From NCBI RefSeq assembly GCF_040253635.1, contig NZ_JBEJGX010000003.1, positions 4,179,501 to 4,243,500 on the forward strand: a stretch of 64,000 nucleotides of DNA, given 5' to 3'. Position numbers and translations under genes: made by a program. Below, piece by piece: positions 51,505 to 61,209 of the stretch. Origin of the DNA: Streptomyces sp. Edi2 (GTDB taxonomy: Bacteria; Actinomycetota; Actinomycetes; Streptomycetales; Streptomycetaceae). The notes under the pieces were generated by a model. It was given only the letters and a program-made list of their open reading frames with translations, was not told where the DNA came from and made no database searches. Each line of letters starts with the position of its first letter. The first letter of the stretch is position 1.

Positions 51505-52677
51505 TCAAGCTCCCTTCGCGGCCTGGAACAGCTCTGCCCGCGGGTCCGGGCCCGCGGTCGCCTCGCGATAGGACTCCAGCGACTCCTTCGCCTTGCCGCT
51601 GAGGTCGCTCGGGACCAGCACCTCTATGGTGACCAGCAGATCACCCCGGGTGCCGTCCTTACGGGTCGCGCCCTTGCCCCGGGCACGCATGGTGCGTCCG
51701 TTGGGGGTGCCGGCCGGCAGCTTCAGTGTCACCGGCGGGCCGCCCAGCGTCGGCACCTTGACCTCACCACCGAGCGCGGCCTCCGGGAAGGTGACCGGCA
51801 CCGTGACGGTGAGGTTGTCGCCCTTGCGGCCGAAGACCGGGTGGGCGTCGACATGCACGACCACATACAGATCGCCGGCCGGGCCGCCCTGCTCGCCCGG
51901 AGCGCCCTTGCCGCGCAGCCGGATGCGCTGACTGTCGGAGACGCCCGCGGGGATCCGGACCTGCATCGTGCGGGCACTGGTCGCCCGGCCGCTGCCCTTG
52001 CAGACCTCGCAGGGGTCCTGGGCGATCAGGCCCCGGCCCTTGCAGTCGGCGCACGGGTCGGTGAGCGAGAAGCCACCGCCCGCGCCCCGGCTGACCTGGC
52101 CGGTGCCGACACAGGTCGGACAGACCCGCGGCGTACCGTTCTTGTCGCCGGTGCCCGAACACGCCTTGCACGGCGCCTGACTGGACATCCGCAGCGGGAC
52201 CGTGGCCCCGTCGACCGCCTCGGTGAAGCTGAGCGTCACCTCGGACTCGATGTCCTGGCCGCGGCGCGCGTGGGTACGCGTACCGGCGCCGCCGCGGTTG
52301 AACAGGCCGCCGAAGACGTCCCCGAGCCCGCCGCCGAAGCCGCCGCCCCCGCTCCCCTGACCGGGCGTGCCCCCGAAGAGGTCACCCAGGTCGAAGTTGA
52401 AGGAGCCGCCGCCGCCCGGACCCGGCCGGTAGCCGCCGTTGCCGAACAGCGTGCGCGCTTCGTCGTACTCCTTGCGGCGCTTGGTGTCGCCCAGGACGTC
52501 GTGGGCCTCGGAGATCTCCTTGAAGCGCTCCTCGGCCTTGGCGTCGCCCTTGTTGGCGTCCGGGTGGAACTCCCGGGCGAGCTTGCGGTACGCCTTCTTG
52601 ATCTCCGCTTCGGTGGCGTCCTTCGGGACGCCGAGGACCTTGTAGTAGTCCTTCTCGACGAAGTCCTTGGTGCTCAT
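51505..52677 (-). CDS. dnaJ: chaperone DnaJ
   Basis: 390-residue type I Hsp40 that delivers substrate to DnaK and stimulates its ATPase. J domain 1-75 with HPD at 38-40 (REFHPDANKGD), Gly/Phe region (GNGGYRPGPGGGGSFNFDLG), four CxxCxGxG-type zinc repeats (CKACSGTG, CPTCVGTG, CADCKGRG, CEVCKGSG) and the carboxyl beta domains (AALGGEVKVPTLGGPPVTLK). It begins with an extended head MSTKDFVEKDYYKVLGV as in other actinomycete DnaJ1. ATG start, 45 bp behind grpE. Confidence 0.98.
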   Translation of the reverse strand: MSTKDFVEKDYYKVLGVPKDATEAEIKKAYRKLAREFHPDANKGDAKAEERFKEISEAHDVLGDTKRRKEYDEARTLFGNGGYRPGPGGGGSFNFDLGDLFGGTPGQGSGGGGFGGGLGDVFGGLFNRGGAGTRTHARRGQDIESEVTLSFTEAVDGATVPLRMSSQAPCKACSGTGDKNGTPRVCPTCVGTGQVSRGAGGGFSLTDPCADCKGRGLIAQDPCEVCKGSGRATSARTMQVRIPAGVSDSQRIRLRGKGAPGEQGGPAGDLYVVVHVDAHPVFGRKGDNLTVTVPVTFPEAALGGEVKVPTLGGPPVTLKLPAGTPNGRTMRARGKGATRKDGTRGDLLVTIEVLVPSDLSGKAKESLESYREATAGPDPRAELFQAAKGA

Positions 52678-52722
52678 CCCCGACGTCCCTCCTCCCGCAC
52701 GGATTTACTCTCTGTCCTCACG

Positions 52723-53373
52723 TCAGCCCTCGTCCGGGCCACCGCTCTCCTCGTCCGAAGCCTTGGGGTCCTCGTCGGAGGCGGACTTGGCGCCCTGGGC
52801 ACCCGGCTGCGGCTCGGCGACGGCGACCCGCGCGGGGCGGATCGTTCGTTCACCGATGCGATACCCGGGCTGCAGGATCGCCACGCACGTCGTCTCGGTG
52901 ACATCCGGTGCGTACGAATGCATCAGTGCCTCGTGGATCGTCGGGTCGAAGGGCTCGCCCTCCTTGCCGAACTGCTGCAGACCCAGCTTGGCGACCACGG
53001 TCTCCATCGATTCGGCCACCGACTTGAAGCCGCCGACCAGTTCACCGTGCTCACGGGCACGGCCGATGTCGTCGAGGGTGGGAAGGAGCTCGGACAGGAG
53101 GTTCGCCGCGGCGATCTCCTTGACCGTGACCCGGTCCCGTTCCACCCGACGGCGGTAGTTCTGGTACTCCGCCTGGAGCCGCTGGAGGTCCGCCGTGCGC
53201 TCGTTGAGCGCCGTACGTACCTGGTCCAGCTGCGCCTGGAGCGCTACGTCCGTTACGTCCCCGGCCGGGGCCGAGCCCGCCTTGTCGGCGGACTCGGCCT
53301 GCGCCGCGTCTTCGGGAGCGGCGTCGGAAGGGACGTCGGGCTTCTCGTCGAAGCCCGGGGTCTCCTCCGTCAC
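52723..53373 (-). CDS. grpE: nucleotide exchange factor GrpE
   Basis: 216-residue exchange factor for DnaK. A disordered acidic head ([20 protein letters not shown]), long coiled-coil ([37 protein letters not shown]) and the beta domain [40 protein letters not shown] and [19 protein letters not shown] form the standard GrpE architecture. The GTG overlaps the dnaK stop (GTGA), so translation is coupled. The tail is acidic and Ser/Gly-rich. Confidence 0.98.
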   Translation of the reverse strand: MTEETPGFDEKPDVPSDAAPEDAAQAESADKAGSAPAGDVTDVALQAQLDQVRTALNERTADLQRLQAEYQNYRRRVERDRVTVKEIAAANLLSELLPTLDDIGRAREHGELVGGFKSVAESMETVVAKLGLQQFGKEGEPFDPTIHEALMHSYAPDVTETTCVAILQPGYRIGERTIRPARVAVAEPQPGAQGAKSASDEDPKASDEESGGPDEG

Positions 53374-55226
53374 GCGGCACCGTCCTTCTTGGGCTTCTCG
53401 TCGTCGACGATCTCGGCGTCCACCACGTCGTCCTCGGCCTTGGCCTGCTCGGCGCCCTCGGCACCCGCGGCGCCCTCGGCACCGGCCGCACCCTGGGCGT
53501 CGGCGTACATGGCCTGGCCCAGCTTCTGGGAGACGGCCGCGACCTTCTCGGTGGCGGTGCGGATCTCGGCGGTGTCCTCGCCCTTGAGCTTTTCCTTCAG
53601 CTCGGTGAGGGCTTCCTCGACCTCGGTCTTGACCTCGCCGGGGACCTTCTCCTCGTTGTCCTTGAGGAACTTCTCGGTCTGGTAGACGAGCTGTTCGGCC
53701 TGGTTACGGGTCTCGGCGGCCTCGCGGCGCTTGGTGTCCTCGTCCGCGTACTGCTCGGCCTCCTGGCGCATCCGGTCGACCTCGTCCTTCGGCAGCGAGG
53801 AGCCGCCGGTGACGGTCATCTTCTGCTCCTTGCCCGTGCCCAGGTCCTTCGCGGTCACGTGCATGATGCCGTTGGCGTCGATGTCGAAGGAGACCTCGAT
53901 CTGCGGGACGCCACGGGGCGCCGGCGGCAGACCGGTCAGCTCGAACATCCCGAGCTTCTTGTTGTACGCCGCGATCTCGCGCTCGCCCTGGTAGACCTGG
54001 ATCTGCACGGACGGCTGGTTGTCCTCGGCCGTCGTGAAGATCTCGGACCGCTTGGTCGGGATCGTGGTGTTGCGCTCGATGAGCTTGGTCATGATGCCGC
54101 CCTTGGTCTCGATACCGAGGGACAGCGGGGTGACGTCCAGCAGGAGGACGTCCTTGACCTCACCCTTGAGCACACCGGCCTGGAGGGTGGCGCCGATGGC
54201 GACGACCTCGTCCGGGTTGACGCCCTTGTTGGCGTCCTTGCCGCCGGTCAGCTCCTTGACGAGCTCGGCGACGGCGGGCATACGGGTGGAGCCGCCGACC
54301 AGGACCACGTGGTCGATCTCGGACAGGTTGATACCCGCGTCCTTGATCACGTTGTGGAACGGCGTCTTGCAGCGGTCCAGGAGGTCCGAGGTGAGCTGCT
54401 GGAACTGCGAGCGCGTGAGCTTCTCGTCCAGGTGCAGCGGGCCCTCGGCGGAGGCGGTGATGTAGGGAAGGTTGATCGTCGTCTCGGTGGAGGACGACAG
54501 CTCGATCTTCGCCTTCTCGGCGGCCTCGCGCAGACGCTGCAGCGCCATCTTGTCCTTGGCCAGGTCGACGCCGTGGCCGTTCTGGAACTGCTTGACCAGG
54601 TAGTCGACGACGCGCTGGTCCCAGTCGTCACCACCGAGGTGGTTGTCACCGTTGGTGGCCTTCACCTCGACGACGCCGTCGCCGATCTCCAGGAGCGAGA
54701 CGTCGAAGGTGCCGCCACCGAGGTCGAAGACCAGAATGGTCTGGTCGTCCTTCTCCAGGCCGTAGGCCAGGGCCGCCGCGGTGGGCTCGTTGACGATGCG
54801 CAGGACGTTGAGGCCCGCGATCTCACCGGCCTCCTTGGTGGCCTGGCGCTCGGAGTCGTTGAAGTAGGCCGGAACGGTGATGACCGCGTCGACGACCTTC
54901 TCTCCGAGGTACGACTCGGCGTCGCGCTTGAGCTTCTGCAGGATGAAGGCGCTCATCTGCTGCGGGTTGAAGCCCTTGCCGTCGATGTCGATCTTCCAGT
55001 CGGTGCCCATGTGACGCTTGACCGACCGGATGGTCCTGTCGACGTTGGTGACCGCCTGACGCTTGGCGACCTCGCCGACCAGCACCTCGCCGTTCTTGGC
55101 GAAGGCGACAACGGACGGCGTGGTCCTGGCGCCCTCGGCGTTGGTGATGACGGTGGGCTCACCGCCTTCGAGAACACTGACGACGGAGTTCGTCGTGCCC
55201 AGGTCGATGCCGACCGCACGTGCCAT
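53370..55226 (-). CDS. dnaK: chaperone DnaK (Hsp70)
   Basis: 618-residue Hsp70. ATPase domain with [74 protein letters not shown] and [17 protein letters not shown]; linker [19 protein letters not shown]; substrate domain [20 protein letters not shown]; helical lid and acidic tail ending [20 protein letters not shown] with GGAGGAA upstream. First gene of the operon. Its promoter has TTGACA at 55287-55292 (minus strand) and two HAIR elements. Confidence 0.99.
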   Translation of the reverse strand: MARAVGIDLGTTNSVVSVLEGGEPTVITNAEGARTTPSVVAFAKNGEVLVGEVAKRQAVTNVDRTIRSVKRHMGTDWKIDIDGKGFNPQQMSAFILQKLKRDAESYLGEKVVDAVITVPAYFNDSERQATKEAGEIAGLNVLRIVNEPTAAALAYGLEKDDQTILVFDLGGGTFDVSLLEIGDGVVEVKATNGDNHLGGDDWDQRVVDYLVKQFQNGHGVDLAKDKMALQRLREAAEKAKIELSSSTETTINLPYITASAEGPLHLDEKLTRSQFQQLTSDLLDRCKTPFHNVIKDAGINLSEIDHVVLVGGSTRMPAVAELVKELTGGKDANKGVNPDEVVAIGATLQAGVLKGEVKDVLLLDVTPLSLGIETKGGIMTKLIERNTTIPTKRSEIFTTAEDNQPSVQIQVYQGEREIAAYNKKLGMFELTGLPPAPRGVPQIEVSFDIDANGIMHVTAKDLGTGKEQKMTVTGGSSLPKDEVDRMRQEAEQYADEDTKRREAAETRNQAEQLVYQTEKFLKDNEEKVPGEVKTEVEEALTELKEKLKGEDTAEIRTATEKVAAVSQKLGQAMYADAQGAAGAEGAAGAEGAEQAKAEDDVVDAEIVDDEKPKKDGAA

Positions 55227-55244
55227 TTCAATTCCTCCAGCTGA

Positions 55245-55265
55245 CTTGAGTGGAACAGGCTCAAG
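55245..55265. promoter_or_regulatory. HAIR operator 1 of the dnaK operon
   Basis: CTTGAGT-GGAACAG-GCTCAAG matches CTTGAGT-N7-ACTCAAG with one mismatch. It overlaps the proposed -10 box and transcription start, 19 bp upstream of the dnaK start codon. Confidence 0.88.
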
Positions 55266-55292
55266 AGTGCAGTACCGAGGAAAACCTGTCAA
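55264..55292 (-). promoter_or_regulatory. dnaK operon promoter
   Basis: On the minus strand TTGACA (55292-55287), a 17-base spacer, then CACTCT (55269-55264). This is a consensus -35 with a weak -10, placed between the two HAIR elements, as expected for a vegetative promoter repressed by HspR. Confidence 0.7.
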
Positions 55293-55296
55293 CAGA

Positions 55297-55317
55297 CCTG
55301 AGTCTGGTGGACTCAAG
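55297..55317. promoter_or_regulatory. HAIR operator 2 of the dnaK operon
   Basis: CCTGAGT-CTGGTGG-ACTCAAG, one mismatch to the HAIR consensus, immediately upstream of the -35 box. Confidence 0.88.
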
Positions 55318-55459
55318 TTTTATGTCGCTCTTATCGTCACCAGGCTTCGGGGCCCAAGACGCCGGGGGTGTACACAGGGTTGCCTTCGCGACGCAGATCA
55401 CCGGCCGGGCGGCTTCATGGCGCGGGGGAGAATGGGTAACCTCAGCGGCAGACCAAAAA

Positions 55460-55479
55460 AGTTACCGCTTAGTAGTTAC
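55460..55479. promoter_or_regulatory. direct repeat AGTTAC-N8-AGTTAC upstream of the Fe-S protein gene
   Basis: AGTTACCGCTTAGTAGTTAC, two AGTTAC words 14 bp apart in an AT-richer patch, 36 bp before the start codon of the Fe-S protein gene. It could be a regulator site or part of the promoter. Confidence 0.4.
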
Positions 55480-55514
55480 TCCGTTTCCGCTCTCGCAGGT
55501 ACGAGGAGCCTCCC

Positions 55515-57782
55515 ATGCAACTCGCCGCGATCATCGTGTCGCTGGTGCTCATCGCGGTCGCCGTGGCGCTGTTCGGCCGCGCCCTCCTGCAGATCTACCG
55601 CCAGATGCGACTGGGCCAGCCGGTGCCCGCAGGCACCCGCACCGACGCTCCCGTCCAGCGGACCGTGACGGTGGCCAGGGAGTTCGTCGGCCACACGCGT
55701 ATGAACCGCTGGGGCGTCGTCGGTGTCGCGCACTGGTTCGTGGCGGTGGGCTTCCTCACCCTGCTGCTGACGATCGTCAACGCCATCGGCCAGCTCTTCC
55801 AGGCCGACTGGCTGATCCCGGTCATCGGCGACTGGCTGCCGTGGGAGATGTACGTCGAGGCGATGGGCACGCTGACGACCGTCGGCATCATCGTCCTGAT
55901 CGTCATCCGCCAGCTGAGCCGCCCCGGCAACGCGGGCCGCAAGTCCCGCTTCGCGGGCTCCAACACCGGCCAGGCGTACTTCGTCGAGTCCGTCATCCTC
56001 ATCGTCGGCATCTGCATCGTGACGCTGCACGCCCTGGAGGGCGCCCTGCACGGCGTCGACCACTACGAGCCGGCGTACTTCCTCTCGTACCCGCTGGTCG
56101 CGGCCTTCAAGGGGATGAGCCTCGGCACCCTGCAGAACCTCACCTACTTCTTCGCCGGCCTCAAGATCGCGACCTCCTTCATCTGGATGATCACGGTCTC
56201 GCTGAAGACGGACATGGGTGTCGCCTGGCACCGCTTCCTGGCCTTCCCCAACATCTGGTTCAAGCGCGAGGCGGACGGCGCCGTCGCGCTCGGCGCACTG
56301 CAGCCGATGACCAGCGCGGGCAAGCCGATCGACTTCGAGGACCCGGGCGAGGACGACCAGTTCGGCGTCTCCCAGGTCGAGCACTTCTCCTGGAAGGGCC
56401 TGCTCGACTTCTCCACCTGCACCGAGTGCGGCCGCTGCCAGTCGCAGTGCCCCGCCTGGAACACCGGCAAGCCGCTCTCCCCCAAGCTCCTGATCATGTC
56501 GCTGCGCGATCACGCGCACGCCAAGGCGCCGTACCTGCTCGCGGGCGGCGGCAAGGACGAAGAGGGCAACGAGAAGGCGACCGCCGAGCAGCTGGCCGGC
56601 GTGCCCGCGGCCGCGCTGGCCGAGGCCGAGCGCCCGCTGATCGGCACCGCCGAGGAGAACGGCGTCATCGACCCCGACGTCCTGTGGTCCTGCACCACCT
56701 GCGGCGCCTGTGTCGAGCAGTGCCCGGTCGACATCGAGCACATCGACCACATCGTCGACATGCGCCGCTACCAGGTCATGATCGAGTCCTCGTTCCCGTC
56801 CGAGGCGGGCACGATGCTCAAGAACCTGGAGAAGAAGGGCAACCCCTGGGGGCTGGCCAAGAAGCAGCGGCTGGCCTGGACCAAGGAGGTCGACTTCGAG
56901 ATCCCGGTCGTCGGCCAGGACATCGAGGACCTGACCGAGGTCGAATACCTCTACTGGGTCGGCTGCGCCGGCGCCCTGGAGGACCGCGCCAAGAAGACCA
57001 CCAAGGCCTTCGCGGAGCTGCTGCACATCGCGGGCGTGAAGTTCGCGATCATGGGCGGCGACGAGAAGTGCACCGGTGACTCCCCGCGCCGTCTGGGCAA
57101 CGAATTCCTCTTCCAGCAGCTCGGCGCGGAGAACGTCGCGACGCTGAACGCGGCATTCGGTGAGGACGACGAGGACGAGTCGACCAAGAAGCCGAAGGCG
57201 TCGAAGAAGATCGTCGCGACCTGTCCGCACTGCTTCAACACCATCGCGAACGAGTACCCCCAGCTGGGCGGCGAGTACGAGGTCATCCACCACACCCAGC
57301 TGCTCCAGCACCTGGTGGACGAGGGCAAGCTCACCCCCGTCACCCCGGTCGAGGGTCTGATCACCTACCACGACCCCTGCTACCTGGGCCGCCACAACAA
57401 GGTCTACACCCCGCCGCGCGAGATCATCGCCAAGGTGCCGGGCCTGCGGAACGAGGAGATGCACCGCCACAAGGAGCGCGGCTTCTGCTGTGGCGCCGGC
57501 GGTGCCCGGATGTGGATGGAAGAGCGCATCGGCAAGCGCATCAACAACGAGCGCGTCGACGAGGCCCTGTCGCTCAACCCCGACATCGTCTCGACGGCCT
57601 GCCCGTTCTGCCTGGTCATGCTCACCGACTCGGTCAACGGCAAGAAGAACGACGGCAAGGCGAAGGAATCCATCCAGGTCGTCGACGTGGCCCAGCTGCT
57701 GCTGGACTCCGTCAAGACCCCCGTCGACCCGGCGGGCGACGAGGAGACCGAGGATGCGCCGGAGCCGGAACCGGTGAAGTAA
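55515..57782 (+). CDS. membrane (Fe-S)-binding heterodisulfide-reductase-like oxidoreductase
   Basis: 755-residue redox protein. The first 240 residues hold six membrane helices with His residues (VGVAHWFVAVGFLTLLLTIV; YFVESVILIVGICIVTLHAL) resembling a cytochrome b-like quinone module. Two 4Fe-4S ferredoxin motifs follow (CTECGRCQSQCP and CTTCGACVEQCP). Then come two CCG domains for a further cluster: YLYWVGCAGALEDRAKKTTK, KFAIMGGDEKCTGDSPRR; TCPHCFNTIANEYPQL, DPCYLGRHN, CCGAGGARMWMEE, ACPFCLVMLTD. This matches actinobacterial relatives of HdrD/GlpC that pass electrons between quinone and an unknown partner. ATG with GAGGAG upstream. The acidic tail and a strong terminator end it. Confidence 0.92.
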   Translation: MQLAAIIVSLVLIAVAVALFGRALLQIYRQMRLGQPVPAGTRTDAPVQRTVTVAREFVGHTRMNRWGVVGVAHWFVAVGFLTLLLTIVNAIGQLFQADWLIPVIGDWLPWEMYVEAMGTLTTVGIIVLIVIRQLSRPGNAGRKSRFAGSNTGQAYFVESVILIVGICIVTLHALEGALHGVDHYEPAYFLSYPLVAAFKGMSLGTLQNLTYFFAGLKIATSFIWMITVSLKTDMGVAWHRFLAFPNIWFKREADGAVALGALQPMTSAGKPIDFEDPGEDDQFGVSQVEHFSWKGLLDFSTCTECGRCQSQCPAWNTGKPLSPKLLIMSLRDHAHAKAPYLLAGGGKDEEGNEKATAEQLAGVPAAALAEAERPLIGTAEENGVIDPDVLWSCTTCGACVEQCPVDIEHIDHIVDMRRYQVMIESSFPSEAGTMLKNLEKKGNPWGLAKKQRLAWTKEVDFEIPVVGQDIEDLTEVEYLYWVGCAGALEDRAKKTTKAFAELLHIAGVKFAIMGGDEKCTGDSPRRLGNEFLFQQLGAENVATLNAAFGEDDEDESTKKPKASKKIVATCPHCFNTIANEYPQLGGEYEVIHHTQLLQHLVDEGKLTPVTPVEGLITYHDPCYLGRHNKVYTPPREIIAKVPGLRNEEMHRHKERGFCCGAGGARMWMEERIGKRINNERVDEALSLNPDIVSTACPFCLVMLTDSVNGKKNDGKAKESIQVVDVAQLLLDSVKTPVDPAGDEETEDAPEPEPVK

Positions 57783-57803
57783 CCGCGCGCACCAGCGCGT
57801 TGA

Positions 57804-57844
57804 CCGACGGCCGGCCCCCTGCTCTGCACGGGGCCGGCCGTCGG
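57804..57844 (+). terminator. terminator of the Fe-S oxidoreductase gene
   Basis: CCGACGGCCGGCCCC and GGGGCCGGCCGTCGG, perfect 15-bp arms around an 11-base loop, 22 bp past the stop. A GGCAC microsatellite (about five units) follows at 57921-57942. Confidence 0.9.
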
Positions 57845-57984
57845 CGGTTCCGTACCGCGGGCGCGGACGGGCAGGGCAGGACGGCGGGCACCCCGGGTAC
57901 ACCGGGCCGCGGACGACGACACGGCACGGCACGGCACGGCACCACACGAAACAACAACAGCGGTACGGACGGGGTGGGGACGGA

Positions 57985-59307
57985 ATGCGCAGACGGATCG
58001 CCACGGCAGCGGGGCTCGGGCTGGCCCTCCTTCTCGGCTCCTGCGGCCTGCTCTCCCCCTCCGGCGACACGCGCCGCGCCGCGCCCCACCGCGCCTCGTC
58101 GCTGCCGGCCGCGCGCCCCGTCCCGGCCGGCCGGGGCAGCAAGACCGCCGGCGACTTCAACGGCGACGGCCACCCCGATCTCGTCCTCGACAGCCTGCTC
58201 GCGGCCGCGGGCGGGCGCGACGACGACCCGGGCATCGGCATCCTCTACGGCTCCGCGCACGGACTCGCCCCGGCCACCAGGGAATTGCTGACCCCGGCCC
58301 GGAACGCCGCCCGCACCGGCACGGCCGTCCCCGCCGCCTTCGACGCCGAGGCCGTCTGCGACCTCGACCGGGACGGCTTCAGCGATCTCGTCGTCACCAC
58401 CGACCCGCCCTACGACGGCGTGGGCCGCCCGCCCGTCCCCGTCCAGCTGCTCTTCGGCTCGCCCCGGGGCCTCGGCTCCGCCCGGGCGGTGAAGCTCCGC
58501 ATCCCCGACCGGGCGCGGTTCGGCAACGAATGGCCCGACCAGCCGGTCTGCGGCGACTTCGACGGCGATGGCGCATCCGACCTGGCCGTCACCGCCTCCG
58601 GCTCCCGGATCAGCTACCTGAAGGGGCCGTTCACCCGCACCGGCGCCCCCGCGGCGGCCGGCGCCCCGCTCCCCGTCCCCGGCACCGCCCTGGCCGCCCC
58701 CGGGCCCCTCGCGCCGTCTCCCGACATCGACCACGACGGCGCCGACGACCTTCTCGTACGCTCCGCCGGCCCCGGCCGCCGCGCCCGCAGCCGCCTCGCC
58801 CTCGGCGGCCCCCGGGGCCCGCTCAGGGCCGGCCCGGCCGCCTACCCGCCCGGCTACGCCACGGCCTTCGGGCGCTTCGCCGGGGCCGGGCGGGGGGTGA
58901 CCTCCGTCACCGTCGACACCGGCGGTGAGCTGTCCGTCGGCGGCCGCCCCGGCAAGATCCGTACGGGTACCGGCGGGGTTCCCACCCTCGCCGCCGCCGA
59001 TGCGGACCACGACGGCCACCCGGATCTTGTGATCGGCGGCACCCGCCCCGCCCTGCTGAGCGGCACCGCGAACGGGCTCTCCGCCACCGCCCGCCGCCTC
59101 CCCGTGCCCCGCCTCCCCGGCACCGGGCGCCCGTACTCCACGGTTCTCGCCCTCACCGACTTCGACGGCGACCACCGCGCCGACCTCGTCCTGTTCACCC
59201 GGCGCGGCCGCACCCACGACAGGGTGACGGTCCTCCCCGGCGGCCCGTCAGGCCTCGCCGCGCGACCCGTCCTCTCCTTCACCACGGCGGACTTCACGGC
59301 TTCCTGA
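57985..59307 (+). CDS. FG-GAP/VCBS repeat lipoprotein
   Basis: 440-residue exported lipoprotein. MRRRIATAAGLGLALLLGSC is a lipoprotein signal with the lipobox LLGS-Cys20. The mature protein is a predicted beta-propeller of FG-GAP-type calcium loops: DFNGDGHPDL, DLDRDGFSDL, DFDGDGASDL, DIDHDGADDL, DADHDGHPDL and DFDGDHRADL, each starting a blade with a FGSxxGL-type strand. Such proteins bind ligands or carbohydrates at the cell surface; no enzyme motif is seen. The ATG has only weak GGGGACGGA upstream. Confidence 0.88.
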   Translation: MRRRIATAAGLGLALLLGSCGLLSPSGDTRRAAPHRASSLPAARPVPAGRGSKTAGDFNGDGHPDLVLDSLLAAAGGRDDDPGIGILYGSAHGLAPATRELLTPARNAARTGTAVPAAFDAEAVCDLDRDGFSDLVVTTDPPYDGVGRPPVPVQLLFGSPRGLGSARAVKLRIPDRARFGNEWPDQPVCGDFDGDGASDLAVTASGSRISYLKGPFTRTGAPAAAGAPLPVPGTALAAPGPLAPSPDIDHDGADDLLVRSAGPGRRARSRLALGGPRGPLRAGPAAYPPGYATAFGRFAGAGRGVTSVTVDTGGELSVGGRPGKIRTGTGGVPTLAAADADHDGHPDLVIGGTRPALLSGTANGLSATARRLPVPRLPGTGRPYSTVLALTDFDGDHRADLVLFTRRGRTHDRVTVLPGGPSGLAARPVLSFTTADFTAS

Positions 59308-59379
59308 CGCCCCGTCGGCAGATTGTGGTCCGTGGCTAATACACTTGCCCGGCGCCGGAACGCATCCGAGCATGACGCC

Positions 59380-59943
59380 ATGAACACAGACACGGGCAGG
59401 GACACGGCTGACGATCCGGGCGCCCCGACGCGCTCCGCACCGGGAGAGACGCCGCCCGCCCCGCCCGTCACGGTCCGGCTCGCCCTCCCCACCGACGCCC
59501 CCGCGATCGCGGCCGTCCACCAGGCGTCACGGCAGGCCACCATGCCCTACCTGCCGCCCCAGCGCCGTACCCACGACGAGGTCACCCGCTGGATCCGGGA
59601 GATCGTGCTGCCGCAGTGTCACACCTTCGTCGCCACCCGTGGCCCCGAGCTCCTGGGCTACGCGGCCGTACAGGGCGACCTGCTCGACCAGCTCTACCTC
59701 CGTCCGGACGTCCGGCGGCGCGGCATCGGCACCCTCCTCCTCGCCGCGGCGCGGCGGCACCGCCCCGACGGCCTGCACCTGCACGTCTTCCAACTCAACA
59801 CCGGAGCAAGGGCGTTCTACGCCCACCACGGTTTCCGGGTCGTGGCCGTCGACGACGGCAGCGGCAACATGGAGAACCTGCCGGACCTCACCCTCCGCTG
59901 GACCCCGGTCCCGGGCCCGCGGGTCCCTCGGGGAACCCCTTAG
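59380..59943 (+). CDS. GNAT family N-acetyltransferase
   Basis: 187-residue acetyltransferase. VTVRLALPTDAPAIAAVHQA opens the GNAT fold, FVATRGPELLGYAAVQGDLL is the beta4 region, DQLYLRPDVRRRGIGTLLLA is motif A with the acetyl-CoA loop RxxGIG, and LNTGARAFYAHHGFRVVAVD is motif B. The ATG (MNTDTGRDTADDP) is chosen, although no clear ribosome site is seen; the frame is open further up to a TTG with a GTG between. Substrate unknown. Confidence 0.87.
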   Translation: MNTDTGRDTADDPGAPTRSAPGETPPAPPVTVRLALPTDAPAIAAVHQASRQATMPYLPPQRRTHDEVTRWIREIVLPQCHTFVATRGPELLGYAAVQGDLLDQLYLRPDVRRRGIGTLLLAAARRHRPDGLHLHVFQLNTGARAFYAHHGFRVVAVDDGSGNMENLPDLTLRWTPVPGPRVPRGTP

Positions 59944-60072
59944 TGGATGCCGCCCGGGCCCACCGGAGACCAAGGAGACGCCCCCTAAGGGATGTCACAG
60001 GTCAGATGCAAACCGGCGCCCGATCCCCCTGCCCGGCCACCCCGCCCCCGCAGACCAGGTACTTTCGACTAT

Positions 60073-61035
60073 GTGGCTGGATTCAGGATGGGTCGCGGAC
60101 GGGACACCCGCCCCGCGCAGAACGGACAGCAGGGGCACCAGGGGCAGCAGGCGCCGTACGGGCAGCAAGCACCGTACGGGCAGCAGCCCCCGCCGCCGCA
60201 CGGGCAGTGGCAGCAGCAGGCACCGCAGCAGTACGGCGGGCCGCAGGGGCAGCCACAACCGCACGGGCAGCACGGTGAGCCCGAGTACTTCGGCGACGGG
60301 GGCTACCCGCCCCCGCAGCAGGCCTACGCGCCGTACTCGAACGACAACAACCCCGGCCACACCCAGCAGTTCAGCGTCGGCGACACCCCGGACGCCTACG
60401 GCCCGCCCCCGGCCGGGTACGACAACGGCGCCGACGGTGCGTACGCGGACGGCGGCACCTACCGCGCCGGCCAGACCACCGCGCCGCCGTCCGGCCCCCG
60501 GCTGGACTGGAAGCAGCTGCTGTCCGGCATCGTGCTGCGCCCCGATCCCACGTTCTGGCAGATGCGTGACCACGCGGTGTGGGCCCCGGCACTGATCGTC
60601 GCCTTCGTCTACGGCCTGCTCGCGGTCTTCGGCTTCGACAAGGCCCGCGAGGATGTGCTGAACGCCACCCTCTCCAACAGCATCCCGTGGGTGGGGATCA
60701 CCGCCGCGATGTTCATCATCGGCAGCCTGATCCTGGGCGCGGTCACCCACACCCTGGCCCGCCAGCTCGGCGGCGACGGCCCCTGGCAGCCGACCATCGG
60801 CCTGGCCATGCTGATCATGACGATCTCGGACGCGCCCCGGCTGCTCTTCGCGATGTTCCTCGGCGGCGACAGCACGCTGGTCCAGGTCCTGGGCTGGCTG
60901 ACCTGGCTCGCCGGCGGCTACCTGCTGACCTCCATGGTGAGCAAGACGCACGATCTGCCGTGGCCCAAGGCCCTCGGCGCCTCGTCGATCCAGCTGGTCG
61001 CCCTGCTCGCCCTGCTGAAGCTCGGCACCCTGTAA
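60073..61035 (+). CDS. Yip1 family membrane protein
   Basis: 320-residue protein. The first 140 residues are a Gln/Gly/Pro/Tyr-rich, probably disordered head built of repeats (QQAPYGQQAPYGQQ, then PHGQWQQQAPQQYGGPQGQP). The rest is the Yip1 domain: DWKQLLSGIVLRPDPTFWQM, then five membrane helices (ALIVAFVYGLLAVFGF ... GITAAMFIIGSLILGAVTHT ... TIGLAMLIMTIS ... LVQVLGWLTWLAGGYLLTSM ... SIQLVALLALLKLG). Bacterial Yip1 proteins have no defined role. The start is uncertain: GTG (VAGFRMGRGRD) or the ATG five codons later. A 19-bp-stem terminator follows. Confidence 0.82.
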   Translation: MAGFRMGRGRDTRPAQNGQQGHQGQQAPYGQQAPYGQQPPPPHGQWQQQAPQQYGGPQGQPQPHGQHGEPEYFGDGGYPPPQQAYAPYSNDNNPGHTQQFSVGDTPDAYGPPPAGYDNGADGAYADGGTYRAGQTTAPPSGPRLDWKQLLSGIVLRPDPTFWQMRDHAVWAPALIVAFVYGLLAVFGFDKAREDVLNATLSNSIPWVGITAAMFIIGSLILGAVTHTLARQLGGDGPWQPTIGLAMLIMTISDAPRLLFAMFLGGDSTLVQVLGWLTWLAGGYLLTSMVSKTHDLPWPKALGASSIQLVALLALLKLGTL

Positions 61036-61053
61036 ACGCCGCACCGGCCACAG

Positions 61054-61098
61054 CAAGGGGCCCGCTCCGGAGCACCATTCTCCGGGGCGGGCCCCTTG
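61054..61098 (+). terminator. terminator of the Yip1 gene
   Basis: CAAGGGGCCCGCTCCGGAG pairs with CTCCGGGGCGGGCCCCTTG (19 bp, one G-T pair) around CACCATT, beginning 18 bp past the stop. Short GCCGTACTACGGG repeats follow at about 61098 and 61157. Confidence 0.92.
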
Positions 61099-61209
61099 CC
61101 GTACTACGGGCCGCACGGCGTACGACGGCCGCTCGCTGTGGACGACGGGCCGCTCGCCGTACTACGGGGGCCCCACTCGTCCCGCGGCCTCAGGCTCCCT
61201 CAGGCCCTC

